Shown: positions 27,215 through 35,714 of the stretch, piece after piece
Numbering within the stretch: position 1 is the stretch's first letter
Layout: each line of letters opens with the position of its first letter
DNA from: Caballeronia concitans
GTDB lineage: Bacteria; Pseudomonadota; Gammaproteobacteria; Burkholderiales; Burkholderiaceae
NCBI RefSeq assembly: GCF_001544615.1
Contig: NZ_FCNV02000002.1
Location: forward strand, 372,001 to 436,000
Direction: 5' to 3'
DNA length: 64,000 bases
Made by a program: the position numbers and the translations under genes
The notes under the pieces: model-generated
Seen by the model: the letters and a program-made list of their open reading frames with translations, nothing else
Databases searched by the model: none
Told to the model about the DNA's origin: nothing

Positions 27215-27915
27215 CCAACACGTTCATCGATACGCCCAATGCGCGCGTCGCGCTGTATCACGCGCCGCCCGCGTCGTCGGCGTGGTGGCGCGAGGGCTGC
27301 GAATGGCTCGGCCGCGATGCGGAAAGCGGACTGGAAAATTCCACGCGCGTGCATGCATGGACGCACGCGCCGCGCCGCTATGGCTGGCACGCAACCATCG
27401 TTCCGCCGTTTCATTGCGCGGCGGGCGTCGCGTTGTCCGACGTGCTCGCTGCCGCGCGCGCGTGGGCGAGCGGCGTGCCGCGCTTCGACATGCCGGTACG
27501 CCTCGCGCAGATGAATCGCTTCGTCGCCTTGCGCGCGGAGCAAGACGACGACGATGAACGCCTGCGCGACATCGCCGCCAGTGCGCTGCAAGCGCTGGCG
27601 CCGTTGCGCGCGAAGCCTTCGGCGCAGAGCATCGAGCGGCGCATTCATGCGGGCATGAGCGCGCGCCAGATCGAACTCTTGCGCGCGTGGGGCTATCCCT
27701 ATGTATTCGACGAATACCGCTTTCACATGACGCTTTCCGATTCGCTCGATGACACGCACGCGCGCGCATCGATCATGTCGGAGTGGACGCAACGCATCGG
27801 CAAGCTCGGCGCGTTGCCTGTGCACGGCGCAGCGCTCTTCGTGGAGCCGGAACCGGGCGCGCCATTCCTGTTATGGCAGCGCCTGCCCTTCAACATGGCA
27901 CAGGACGAGGCATGA
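27211..27915 (+). CDS. Phosphonate-operon DUF1045 protein, 2H phosphoesterase-like
   Basis: 234 residues starting at MTNTFIDTPNARVALY; the ATG overlaps the phnF stop (ATGA). Two H-x-T motifs are spaced as in 2H phosphoesterases: YGWHATIVPPF (about residue 59) and YRFHMTLSDSL (about residue 174). Such enzymes act on cyclic nucleotide or sugar phosphodiesters. This family occurs in phosphonate operons (DUF1045, 'putative phosphonate metabolism protein'). The locus has no phnP, so opening of 5-phosphoribosyl 1,2-cyclic phosphate is a plausible role. That is inference. It is co-translated with phnN (ATGA overlap). Confidence 0.85.
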   Translation: MTNTFIDTPNARVALYHAPPASSAWWREGCEWLGRDAESGLENSTRVHAWTHAPRRYGWHATIVPPFHCAAGVALSDVLAAARAWASGVPRFDMPVRLAQMNRFVALRAEQDDDDERLRDIAASALQALAPLRAKPSAQSIERRIHAGMSARQIELLRAWGYPYVFDEYRFHMTLSDSLDDTHARASIMSEWTQRIGKLGALPVHGAALFVEPEPGAPFLLWQRLPFNMAQDEA

Positions 27916-28469
27916 GCAAGCTGGACAGCGCAAGACTCATCTACGTGATGGGACCATCGGGCGCGGGCAAGGACTCGTTGCTGGGTTTCGCACGCGAGCG
28001 CGTGGGCGCACACGTGATGTTCGCGCATCGCTACATCACGCGCGCAATGGGCGATGGCGAGAACCATATCGCGCTCACGCACGATGAATTCGCATCGCGC
28101 CTCACGCACGGTCTCTTCGCGATGCATTGGGAGAGCCTGGGGCTGCGCTATGGCATCGGCATCGAGGTGGATGCATGGCTCGCGCGCGGCGTGCCGGTGG
28201 TGGTGAACGGTTCGCGTCAGCATGCGCAAGCGGCCCTCGCGCGTTATCCGGATGCATGCTTCGTGCATATCGATGCAGCGCCCGCCGTGCTGGCCGCGCG
28301 TCTCGCGCGTCGCGGCCGCGAAGATGCGCGGCAGATCGAAGCGCGCCTCGCACGCAAGCCGCCGTTCGAATTGCCGTCGCACGCGCGTGTCGTGCGTATC
28401 GACAATTCCGGTTTGCTCGCGGATGCGGGCGCGCGTTTTCTGAGCCTGTGCGAAGGCACTATGCCTTGA
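27912..28469 (+). CDS. phnN: PhnN, ribose 1,5-bisphosphate phosphokinase
   Basis: 185 residues from MSKLDSARLIYVMG, overlapping the previous stop by four bases. Guanylate-kinase-like fold with Walker A MGPSGAGKDSLLGF at residues 13-26, FAHRYITRAMGDGENH, and the lid helix ARLARRGREDARQIEARLARK. PhnN phosphorylates ribose 1,5-bisphosphate to PRPP, returning the ribose moiety of the C-P lyase pathway to metabolism. It completes the phnF-DUF1045-phnN unit. Confidence 0.92.
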   Translation: MSKLDSARLIYVMGPSGAGKDSLLGFARERVGAHVMFAHRYITRAMGDGENHIALTHDEFASRLTHGLFAMHWESLGLRYGIGIEVDAWLARGVPVVVNGSRQHAQAALARYPDACFVHIDAAPAVLAARLARRGREDARQIEARLARKPPFELPSHARVVRIDNSGLLADAGARFLSLCEGTMP

Positions 28470-28523
28470 TGCAGTCGGGCTCCAAACTGCAAGCGCGGCA
28501 TCACATGCGCCCACCCGCAAGAC

Positions 28524-29834
28524 TTACCGCGTACGCGGGGCCAGCGACTCGCCGCGCACGGCCGGCGTCATGCGCGCGAAGAAGACGATGACCGCCGCCG
28601 CCACCGACATCACCGCGAGCGCGGTCAGGCCGCCCTGGATCGATCCGGTCTTCTGTTCGAGGAATCCGAACGTCGCGGGCGCGACGAAGCCGCCGAGATT
28701 GCCGATCGAATTGATGAGCGCGATCACGGGCGCGGCGATGCGTGCATCGAGATAGCCTTGCGGAATCGGCCAGAAAAGCGAGGACGCCGCCTTGAAGCCG
28801 ATTGCCGCGAAGCAGATCGCAATGAAGGAGAACGCCGCGCTGCCCGTGCCCGCCGCGTACATGCCGGCCGCCGCGATCAGCAGCACGCACGCCACCCACG
28901 CCTGCTGGAACTTGAAGCGCGCCGCCAGCGCCGCGAACAAATACATCGCGACGATGGAAATGAGCCACGGAATCGAGTTGAAGAGACCGACCTGGAAGTC
29001 GTTCAGATGCCCCATCTTGCGAATGATGCTCGGCAGCCAGAACGTCGCGCCGTAGATGGTCAGCGACACCGAGAAGTAGATCAGGCAGAAGATGACGATC
29101 TGCGGATCACGCAAGAGGCTCAGCATCGACGGCTTCACGATATGCGCGGCATCGCGCTGGCGCTGCTCCGTCTCGATCTCATCGACGAGCGCATCCTGTT
29201 CGGCGCGCGTGAGCCACTTCGCGTCCCGCGGCTTCGAATCGAGCCAGAACCATACGAAGCCCGCGAGCACGACCGACGCCATGCCTTCGATGATGAACAT
29301 CCATTGCCAGCCGTGCAGCCCGTGACCTTCGATCAGCAACAGCGCGCCCGATATCGGCCCTGAAAATACCGACGCCAACGCCGAGCCGGAGAGGAAGACG
29401 GCCATTGCGCGGCCGCGTTGATCGCGCGGCAGCCATTGCGTGAAATAGAACACCACGCCCGGAAAGAAGCCTGCTTCCGCTGCGCCGAGCACGAGACGCA
29501 TGACGTAGAACGAGGTTTCGCCGCGCACGAACGCCATGCCGACCGCCGCCAGGCCCCACGTCACCATGATGCGCGTGAGCCACGCCTTCGCGCCGAAGCG
29601 TTGCAACAGCATGTTCGACGGCACTTCGAACACCGCATAGCTCACGAAGAAGAGTCCCGCGCCGAGGCCGTACGCCGCCGCGCCGATGCCGAGATCCGCG
29701 CTCAAGTGTTGCCGCACGAAGCCGATGTTCACGCGGTCGATGTAATTGACGATGAACATCACCACGAAAAGCGGCAGCACGTGCCACTTGATCTTTGTGA
29801 CGGCGCTTTGCAGCGCGTCGGCTCGATTGCTCAT
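28524..29834 (-). CDS. MFS transporter, ACS (anion:cation symporter) family, probable glucarate-type uptake
   Basis: 436 residues with about 12 membrane helices. The N-terminal region VVMFIVNYIDRVNIGF and the inter-helix motif FGAKAWLTRIMVTWG are signatures of the anion:cation symporter family, whose members import sugar acids such as glucarate, galactarate, galactonate or phthalate. It lies 41 bp downstream of the glucarate-dehydratase-like gene in the same orientation, so it probably imports that enzyme's substrate. Regulation is presumably by the divergent FCD-GntR protein through the palindrome upstream of the dehydratase gene. Confidence 0.88.
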   Translation of the reverse strand: MSNRADALQSAVTKIKWHVLPLFVVMFIVNYIDRVNIGFVRQHLSADLGIGAAAYGLGAGLFFVSYAVFEVPSNMLLQRFGAKAWLTRIMVTWGLAAVGMAFVRGETSFYVMRLVLGAAEAGFFPGVVFYFTQWLPRDQRGRAMAVFLSGSALASVFSGPISGALLLIEGHGLHGWQWMFIIEGMASVVLAGFVWFWLDSKPRDAKWLTRAEQDALVDEIETEQRQRDAAHIVKPSMLSLLRDPQIVIFCLIYFSVSLTIYGATFWLPSIIRKMGHLNDFQVGLFNSIPWLISIVAMYLFAALAARFKFQQAWVACVLLIAAAGMYAAGTGSAAFSFIAICFAAIGFKAASSLFWPIPQGYLDARIAAPVIALINSIGNLGGFVAPATFGFLEQKTGSIQGGLTALAVMSVAAAVIVFFARMTPAVRGESLAPRTR

Positions 29835-29875
29835 GAAACTGTCTCCTTCGTTATGGGGCTTTGAGCGTCGAGCGA

Positions 29876-31150
29876 TCAGAAGCGCGGATTCTTGCCGCTG
29901 AAATCGGGCTGATACTTGCGCATCTGCGTGAGGTCGTCGCGATTACGCACGCCGCACGCGAGGTACTGCTCGTGCAGCGCGGCGACTTGCTCGCGGTCCA
30001 GTTCGACGCCGAGACCCGGTGTCGTCGGCACACGAACCGCGCCGTTGTCGAACTTCGCGCGGCCGCCCTTGATCACCTCTTCCTCTTGCCACGGGTAGTG
30101 CGTGTCGCAGGCGTAGGTGAGATTGGGAATGCTCGCTGCCACGTGCGTCATCGCCATCAGGCTGATGCCAAGGTGCGAGTTCGAATGCATCGACATGCCG
30201 AAGCCCCAGAGCCGGCACATGCGCGAGAGCGTCTGCGTGGCGCGCAGGCCACCCCAGTAATGGTGATCGGAGAGCAGCACCTTGATCGATCCCATCTCGC
30301 AGCCGCGACGGAAGTCGTCCATCGTCGTGATGACCATGTTGGTCGCGAGCGGCAGCTTCGTATGCTTCTGCAACTCGGCCATGCCTTCCAGACCGGGGCA
30401 CGGATCTTCGTAGTATTCGAGGATTTCGTCGAGTTCGGGCGCGGCCTTGATGCTGGTTTCGAGCGTCCAGTTCGCGTTCGGATCGAGACGCAGCGGCATG
30501 CCCGGAAACGCCGTCGCGAGCGCCTGCATGCACGCGATTTCATGCGCCGGCTCGAACACGCCGCCCTTCAGCTTGATACTTTGGAATCCATACAAATCGA
30601 TCATGCGGCGGGCCTGCGCCACGATCTGCTCGGGACTGATGCCCTCGCCCCACGCGTCCGGCGCATAGGGCTTGTCGATATGCTCGGCATACTTGAAGAA
30701 CAGATACGCGCTGTACGGCACGGCGTCGCGCACCTTGCCGCCGAGCAGATCCACCACCGGCGCGCCGACGATCTGCCCTTGCAGGTCGAGCATCGCCACT
30801 TCGAGCGTGCTGATGACCTTCGGCGCGTTCTTCGCCGCGTGCGATCCGGGCGCGAGTTCGAATTCGACCGCGCCGGGCGTCGCCTTGATCGTCGCGCGCA
30901 CGCGCTCTTCCATCGCGTTCAGATCGAACGGCGAAAGGCCGACTGCCAGCGATTTCGCCTGATCGAGCACGCGCAGCATGGGTTCGTCGCCGTAGGTTTC
31001 GGAAATGCCGACGCGGCCATCGCTCGTCTCCAGTTCGACGATCGCGCGCAGCGCCCACGGCTCGTGAATGCCGGCCGCGTTGAGCAGCGGGCCGTCGCGA
31101 AAGGCGATCGGCGTGATTCTGACCTGGGTGATAGTGATGTCGCGCGTCAT
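29876..31150 (-). CDS. gudD: Glucarate dehydratase-like enzyme (enolase superfamily)
   Basis: 424 residues. Enolase-superfamily acid/base and metal residues are visible in order: SIKLKGG (K-x-K), RLDPNANW (Asp ligand), EYYEDPCPG (Glu ligand), ATNMVIT (Asn ligand in glucarate dehydratases), SDHHYWGG (His/Asp dyad) and SMHSNSHLGIS. The Asn ligand and HHYWGG fit glucarate dehydratase, which converts D-glucarate to 5-keto-4-deoxyglucarate. A closely related acid sugar cannot be ruled out. Later pathway enzymes are not in the window. The 5' region carries the 22-bp palindrome. Confidence 0.85.
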   Translation of the reverse strand: MTRDITITQVRITPIAFRDGPLLNAAGIHEPWALRAIVELETSDGRVGISETYGDEPMLRVLDQAKSLAVGLSPFDLNAMEERVRATIKATPGAVEFELAPGSHAAKNAPKVISTLEVAMLDLQGQIVGAPVVDLLGGKVRDAVPYSAYLFFKYAEHIDKPYAPDAWGEGISPEQIVAQARRMIDLYGFQSIKLKGGVFEPAHEIACMQALATAFPGMPLRLDPNANWTLETSIKAAPELDEILEYYEDPCPGLEGMAELQKHTKLPLATNMVITTMDDFRRGCEMGSIKVLLSDHHYWGGLRATQTLSRMCRLWGFGMSMHSNSHLGISLMAMTHVAASIPNLTYACDTHYPWQEEEVIKGGRAKFDNGAVRVPTTPGLGVELDREQVAALHEQYLACGVRNRDDLTQMRKYQPDFSGKNPRF

Positions 31151-31187
31151 GTCGGAGATCCGGAAAACGAGGAAGTCCGTGCATGTT

Positions 31188-31209
31188 AAACACTAATATA
31201 TTAGTGTTT
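31188..31209. promoter_or_regulatory. Perfect 22-bp palindrome, probable operator of the FCD-GntR regulator
   Basis: The half-site AAACACTAATA is followed by its exact reverse complement with no spacer. It lies 38 bp upstream of the dehydratase start and 94 bp upstream of the divergent regulator. It is A+T-rich in a G+C-rich context. A GntR-family dimer encoded next door is the obvious candidate ligand. Its TATATTAG core could also overlap a -10 element. Confidence 0.7.
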
Positions 31210-31302
31210 TATCGGTGTAAGTACCGAGCGCGGCGAAAGGTTCGGCGGCGGCGCCGGTGTTGGTATGCTAGGGCCGAATCCCGCTTCCATTCGTCTTTCA
31301 GC

Positions 31303-32007
31303 ATGAATCTCAACGACGCCCCGCCCGTGGCGCATCGCCTCGACCGTTCCCGCCACGCCGCGCCGCAAGTGTTCGAGCGCCTGCGCGCGATGATCGTCTC
31401 GCTCGAACTCGCGCCGGGCAGCGTGTTGTCGCGCGCTGAACTCGCCGCGCAATATGGTCTGAGCCAGACACCGGTGCGCGACGCGCTCATCAAGCTCGGC
31501 GAGGAAGGCCTCGTCGATATCTTTCCGCAGCACGCGACGGTCGTGAGCCGCATCAGCGTGAGCGCGGCGCAGCAGGCGCATTTTCTGCGGCGGTCGATCG
31601 AGATCGAAGTGGTCCGCACGCTCGCGGCCGGGCGCGATGCTGCATTGATCGAGCGTCTGCGCGCATGCATCGATGCGCAGTCGCGCCTTCTCAATCCAGC
31701 CGACAACGAGCGCTTCGTGCTGCTCGACCAGGACTTTCATCGGCAGATGATGGAAGCGGCCTGCGTGCCGCAATTGTGGGAACTGGTGCGGCGTCGCAGC
31801 GGGCACATCGACCGGCTGCGGCGGCTGACGCTGCCCGTCGAAGGCAAGACGTCGGCGGTGGTGCGCGATCACACGGCCATCGTCGATGCCATCGAAGCGA
31901 ACGATCCCGACGCCGCGCAAGCCGCCATGCGCACGCATCTGTCGGGCACGCTGAGCCAGATCGACCAGATTCGCGCGGATCATCCCGACTTTCTAACGGA
32001 TCATTAG
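31303..32007 (+). CDS. FCD-domain GntR-family transcriptional regulator
   Basis: 234 residues from MNLNDAPPVAHRLD; upstream in-frame starts would run through the operator region. The winged helix occupies residues about 20-85 (LAPGSVLSRAELAAQYGLSQTPVRDALIKLGEEGLV). The C-terminal FCD ligand domain has the metal-binding pattern LDQDFHRQMMEAA and DHTAIVDAIEANDPDAAQAAMRTHL. Divergent from the glucarate dehydratase and MFS genes, it probably represses them until the sugar acid or a product binds. Confidence 0.88.
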   Translation: MNLNDAPPVAHRLDRSRHAAPQVFERLRAMIVSLELAPGSVLSRAELAAQYGLSQTPVRDALIKLGEEGLVDIFPQHATVVSRISVSAAQQAHFLRRSIEIEVVRTLAAGRDAALIERLRACIDAQSRLLNPADNERFVLLDQDFHRQMMEAACVPQLWELVRRRSGHIDRLRRLTLPVEGKTSAVVRDHTAIVDAIEANDPDAAQAAMRTHLSGTLSQIDQIRADHPDFLTDH

Positions 32008-32112
32008 CGACGCGGGCCGTCGCTGCCTTTCGCCTTTCGGCGCGCGGGAAATGGGCGCGTAACTCTCTGCAGCGTGCGTAGCGAGATTTATCGTCGGAAA
32101 AGCACTTCTGCC

Positions 32113-32192
32113 TGAAGCGCTTCCCGTCTACTCTTGCATATGAATCGGCTCGCGCGACGCGCAGAAAGCGGCAAGGGAAATGAAGCGCTTCA
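32113..32192. promoter_or_regulatory. Two copies of a LacI-type palindrome upstream of phaZ
   Basis: TGAAGCGCTTC occurs at 32,113-32,123 and at 32,181-32,191. The second copy extends to the perfect 12-bp palindrome TGAAGCGCTTCA. The central CpG and flanks resemble LacI/GalR-family operators. The copies are 68 bp apart, compatible with looping or cooperative binding, and the second ends about 52 bp before the phaZ start. No LacI-family gene is in the window. Confidence 0.5.
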
Positions 32193-32243
32193 CTCAACCG
32201 TCGGCGCTTTGACGAGCCATGCACGCCAGAGGAGATGACGCCC

Positions 32244-33419
32244 ATGTCGTATTCGTGGCTCGACTACGGGCGCTGGCTCGATGCGTCGTTCTTCGCCGGC
32301 AGTCACGCGCCTTCCTTCGACATCGCGACTATTCAGCATGACGGTGTTGCGTGTCCCGTCGAAGAAGCGGTGGTCGACAGCGTGCCCTTCTGCTCGCTAC
32401 GCCGTTTCACACGAAAGCACGCGCGCCGAGCACCGCCTTCAGGCATCTTTCTATGCGCGCCGCTCGCGGGTCATCATGCCGTGATGCTGCGAGAAACCGT
32501 CGAAACGCTGCTGCATGACGGCGACGTGTACATCTCGGACTGGCAGGACGCGCGCACCATCCCGGTCGATGCAGGCCCGCTGGATCTCGACGACTACGTG
32601 ACCACGCTCGAACGCTTCGTGACCTATGCGCAGCGTGAAGCGGGCAGGCTTCATCTCATCGCCGTGTGTCAGGCGGCACCACCGGCATTGGCCGCCGCCG
32701 CGCTGCTGGCGGACACGGGCGCGCCGTCGCTCGCGAGCATGACGCTGATCGGCGGGCCCATCGATGCGCGTCTGCAACCCACCGCACTGGGACGCTTCGC
32801 GATGAGCCACGACCTGGCCTGGTTTCGCGCGTTCACCATCGATGTGGTTCCCGAGTGCCATGCCGGCGCAATGCGACGCGTCTATCCTGGCTATTTGCAA
32901 CGCGTGGCGCTTTTCAACGCACATCCCGAACGACTCAGCGCGTTGAGAATGCGCTGCTGGCTCAGTGCGATGCGCATGTCCACCGAACCGCTTGAGCATG
33001 CCCAACGCGCGCTGGAAGCATATTCAGCAGTCCTCGACATGCCCGAAGCCTATTTTCTCGACACGATTCGCGTGATCTTCCACGATGCCTTGCTCGCGCG
33101 CGGGCTATGGCGCATCGGCGATAGAAAAGTGTCGGCGGCAGCGCTGGATCGAACGCCGCTTTGCACGATCGAAGGAGATCGTGACGACATCACGGGGCAA
33201 GGTCAGACGCACGCGGCGCACGAACTATGCGCAAGCGCGGACGCGCCGCGACGGCGGATCACCATCGAACACTGCAATCACTACGATCTCTTCACGGGAC
33301 CGCGCTGGCACGAGGCCGTTCATCCCGCTCTCGTCGACTTCTGGCGTGCGCTCGACTTGGGCGAACGCAGCCGCAGCACGCATCAAAGCGTCGAGACTCC
33401 GGGCGCCCAACTCGGTTGA
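32244..33419 (+). CDS. phaZ: Intracellular polyhydroxyalkanoate (PHB) depolymerase, PhaZ family
   Basis: 391 residues. The ATG at 32,244 is nine bases from GAGGAG; the ATG three codons earlier overlaps that site. Alpha/beta-hydrolase fold. The nucleophile is the cysteine in LIAVCQAAPPALAAA (about residue 144), typical of intracellular PHB depolymerases, which use Cys where lipases use Ser. The acid and histidine would be in the CTIEGDRDD and HCNHYDLFTG segments near the C terminus, in the region where PHB depolymerase C-terminal domains end. FYISDW-like VYISDWQDARTIPV is also characteristic. It is shorter than many PhaZ (about 410-420), so it may be a divergent paralogue. Confidence 0.8.
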   Translation: MSYSWLDYGRWLDASFFAGSHAPSFDIATIQHDGVACPVEEAVVDSVPFCSLRRFTRKHARRAPPSGIFLCAPLAGHHAVMLRETVETLLHDGDVYISDWQDARTIPVDAGPLDLDDYVTTLERFVTYAQREAGRLHLIAVCQAAPPALAAAALLADTGAPSLASMTLIGGPIDARLQPTALGRFAMSHDLAWFRAFTIDVVPECHAGAMRRVYPGYLQRVALFNAHPERLSALRMRCWLSAMRMSTEPLEHAQRALEAYSAVLDMPEAYFLDTIRVIFHDALLARGLWRIGDRKVSAAALDRTPLCTIEGDRDDITGQGQTHAAHELCASADAPRRRITIEHCNHYDLFTGPRWHEAVHPALVDFWRALDLGERSRSTHQSVETPGAQLG

Positions 33420-33447
33420 ATGACATAGGCATCGACGCAAAACGGTG

Positions 33448-33476
33448 TTGATGCCACGCATCATTTCCACTATATT
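33448..33476 (+). promoter_or_regulatory. Sigma-70-type promoter of the ars operon
   Basis: TTGATG (33,448-33,453) and TATATT (33,471-33,476) are separated by exactly 17 bp. The expected transcription start coincides with or lies next to the arsR ATG at 33,483, so the arsR mRNA may be leaderless; no Shine-Dalgarno is present. The A+T-rich ATATTAGAAATAT stretch (33,472-33,484) covers the -10 and start and is where an ArsR dimer would be expected to bind. Confidence 0.6.
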
Positions 33477-33482
33477 AGAAAT

Positions 33483-33806
33483 ATGGAAGAAAACGACGTC
33501 ATCCGCGCGCTGTCCGCGCTCGCGCATCCACTTCGGCTACGTGTGTTTCGACTGCTCGTCGTGGCGGGTCCTTCGGGCTTGACGCCCGGAGCGCTAGCCG
33601 AGCAACTCGATGTCCCAAACGCGACGCTCTCCTTTCATCTGAAAGAGCTGATGCACGCGGAGCTCATCACGCAAGAACGCGACGGGCGCAGTCTCATCTA
33701 TCGGACCTCGTTCGAACAGATGAACGCCCTGCTCGGGTTTCTGACCGACAACTGCTGCCAGGGCCAGCCTTGTCTCGATCCGGGCGCTGACGCCTGCGAA
33801 TGCTAG
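33483..33806 (+). CDS. arsR: ArsR-family arsenic-responsive repressor
   Basis: 107 residues with a winged-helix fold (LAHPLRLRVFRLLVVAGPSGLTPGALAEQLDVPNATLSFHLKEL). The classical ELCVCDL metal site of plasmid ArsR is absent. Instead, cysteines cluster at the C terminus (residues 91, 92, 97, 105 and 107), as in C-terminal-site ArsR proteins that bind As(III) between the CC pair and a nearby Cys. As(III) binding would release the promoter, which overlaps the start codon. It heads the arsR-acr3-arsH operon. Confidence 0.9.
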   Translation: MEENDVIRALSALAHPLRLRVFRLLVVAGPSGLTPGALAEQLDVPNATLSFHLKELMHAELITQERDGRSLIYRTSFEQMNALLGFLTDNCCQGQPCLDPGADACEC

Positions 33807-33854
33807 TTTGCGCCGCGCGCTTCCCGATATCACCTTTCTCCGCCGAACCGGCCC

Positions 33855-34925
33855 ATGAACACCCCGAACTTTGCCCCTGCGACAAAGCCCGTTTCGAAGC
33901 CGGCCATCAGCTTCTTCGAGCGATACCTGACCGTTTGGGTAGCGCTATGCATCGTTATCGGCATCGCGCTCGGCCAGGCGTTGCCGGGCGTATTCCAGGC
34001 GATCGGCCGGATGGAATACGCGCAGGTCAATCTGCCGGTCGGCCTGCTGATCTGGGTGATGATCATCCCGATGCTCGTCAAGATCGACTTCCGTTCGCTG
34101 CGTGAATTGCGTCAGCACGCCAAAGGCATCGGCGTCACGCTCGTCGTGAACTGGCTCGTGAAGCCGTTCTCCATGGCGTTTCTCGGCTGGCTGTTCATCA
34201 AGCATCTCTTTGCGCCGATGCTGCCCGCCGCGCAACTCGACAGCTACGTCGCGGGCCTCATCCTGCTGGCAGCCGCGCCGTGCACCGCGATGGTCTTTGT
34301 CTGGAGCCGGCTGACGGGCGGCGATCCGCTCTTCACGCTATCGCAAGTGGCCCTCAACGACAGCATCATGGTGGTCGTTTTCGCGCCGCTCGTCGGTCTC
34401 TTGCTCGGCATCTCCGCCATTACCGTACCCTGGGCGACATTGCTTACATCCGTCGTGCTCTATATCGTGATTCCCGTCCTGCTCGCGCAGCTTCTTCGCA
34501 AGGTGCTGCGCGCGAAGGGTCAAGCGGCGTTCGATGCGGCGATGGCGAAGATCGGCCCGTGGTCGATCACGGCGCTGCTCGCGACGCTCGTGCTGCTGTT
34601 CGCGTTTCAGGGCGAAGCCATCCTGAAACAGCCGCTGGTCATCGTGCTGCTCGCGGTGCCGATCCTGATCCAGGTGTTCTTCAATTCGGCGCTGGCTTAC
34701 TGGCTCAATCGCGCGGTCGGTGAAAAGCATGAGATTGCCTGTCCCTCGGCGCTCATCGGCGCGTCGAACTTCTTTGAGCTGGCCGTCGCCACCGCAATCG
34801 GTCTCTTCGGTTTCGACTCGGGCGCTGCGCTTGCGACCGTCGTGGGTGTGCTGATCGAGGTGCCCGTGATGCTGCTGGTCGTACGCATCGTCAATGGATC
34901 GAAAGACTGGTACGAACGCGCCTGA
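33855..34925 (+). CDS. acr3: Arsenite efflux transporter, Acr3 family
   Basis: 356 residues with about ten membrane helices. The essential Acr3 cysteine lies in LLAAAPCTAMVFVWSRLTGGDP (helix 4). The helix-9 motif ALIGASNFFELAVATAIGLFG is also present. The protein exports arsenite, and possibly antimonite, across the inner membrane using the proton gradient. It follows arsR by 48 bp and precedes arsH by 18 bp, so it belongs to one operon. Confidence 0.93.
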   Translation: MNTPNFAPATKPVSKPAISFFERYLTVWVALCIVIGIALGQALPGVFQAIGRMEYAQVNLPVGLLIWVMIIPMLVKIDFRSLRELRQHAKGIGVTLVVNWLVKPFSMAFLGWLFIKHLFAPMLPAAQLDSYVAGLILLAAAPCTAMVFVWSRLTGGDPLFTLSQVALNDSIMVVVFAPLVGLLLGISAITVPWATLLTSVVLYIVIPVLLAQLLRKVLRAKGQAAFDAAMAKIGPWSITALLATLVLLFAFQGEAILKQPLVIVLLAVPILIQVFFNSALAYWLNRAVGEKHEIACPSALIGASNFFELAVATAIGLFGFDSGAALATVVGVLIEVPVMLLVVRIVNGSKDWYERA

Positions 34926-34943
34926 CGAATACGAATCCATCTT

Positions 34944-35669
34944 ATGAGCAAGATATTGACGACTGACCTGCCGCAAGTCGACCCGGCGCTCTTTCGCGTT
35001 CCCGACATCGCCCGCTTGCAGCCTGCGCGTGCCTCGGCCCATCCGCCGCGCATCCTTCTTCTTTATGGTTCGCTGCGAGAGCGCTCGTTCAGCCGCCTGC
35101 TCACCGAAGAAGCCGCGCGTCTGCTCACCGCCATGGGCGCCGAAGCACGCACGTTCAATCCGAGCGGACTGCCGCTGCCGGACGATGCGCCGGACAGTCA
35201 TTCCAAGGTCGCGGAACTTCGCGAACTCGTGCTGTGGTCCGAAGGCATGGTGTGGTGCTCGCCGGAGCGGCATGGCGCGATGACCGGCATCATGAAGTCG
35301 CAGATCGACTGGATCCCGCTTTCGCTCGGCGCGGTTCGGCCGACGCAGGGCAAGACGCTGGCGGTCATGCAGGTGAGCGGCGGATCGCAGTCGTTCAACG
35401 CCGTGAATCAGATGCGCGTGCTCGGACGCTGGATGCGGATGCTGACCATCCCCAACCAGTCCTCGGTGCCGAAGGCATTCATGGAATTCGACGAAGCCGG
35501 CCGCATGAAGCCGTCGGCTTATTTCGATCGTGTCGTCGACGTGATGGAGGAACTCGTCAAATTCACACTGCTGACGCGTGACATTGGTTCCTATCTCGTC
35601 GACCGGTATAGCGAGCGAAAGGAAAGTGCCGAGGAACTGACCCAACGCGTGAATCAGGCGAGTATCTGA
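34944..35669 (+). CDS. arsH: ArsH, NADPH-dependent FMN reductase / organoarsenical oxidase
   Basis: 241 residues. Flavodoxin-like fold with the FMN phosphate-binding motif [15 protein letters not shown] (about residues 37-51). ArsH-type segments are [21 protein letters not shown] and [24 protein letters not shown]. ArsH oxidises trivalent methylated or aromatic arsenicals to less toxic pentavalent forms. It is the last gene of the ars operon. No arsenate reductase (arsC) gene is present in the operon. Confidence 0.93.
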   Translation: MSKILTTDLPQVDPALFRVPDIARLQPARASAHPPRILLLYGSLRERSFSRLLTEEAARLLTAMGAEARTFNPSGLPLPDDAPDSHSKVAELRELVLWSEGMVWCSPERHGAMTGIMKSQIDWIPLSLGAVRPTQGKTLAVMQVSGGSQSFNAVNQMRVLGRWMRMLTIPNQSSVPKAFMEFDEAGRMKPSAYFDRVVDVMEELVKFTLLTRDIGSYLVDRYSERKESAEELTQRVNQASI

Positions 35670-35714
35670 CTCGCTCGCCTGTCGCGGTCATGGCGCGTTC
35701 CTCTTACTGCCGTT

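Noticed and set aside
29861-31189. A 442-residue plus-strand frame opposite the glucarate dehydratase gene
   Set aside because: The minus-strand product has all enolase-superfamily motifs. The antisense frame has only skewed composition.
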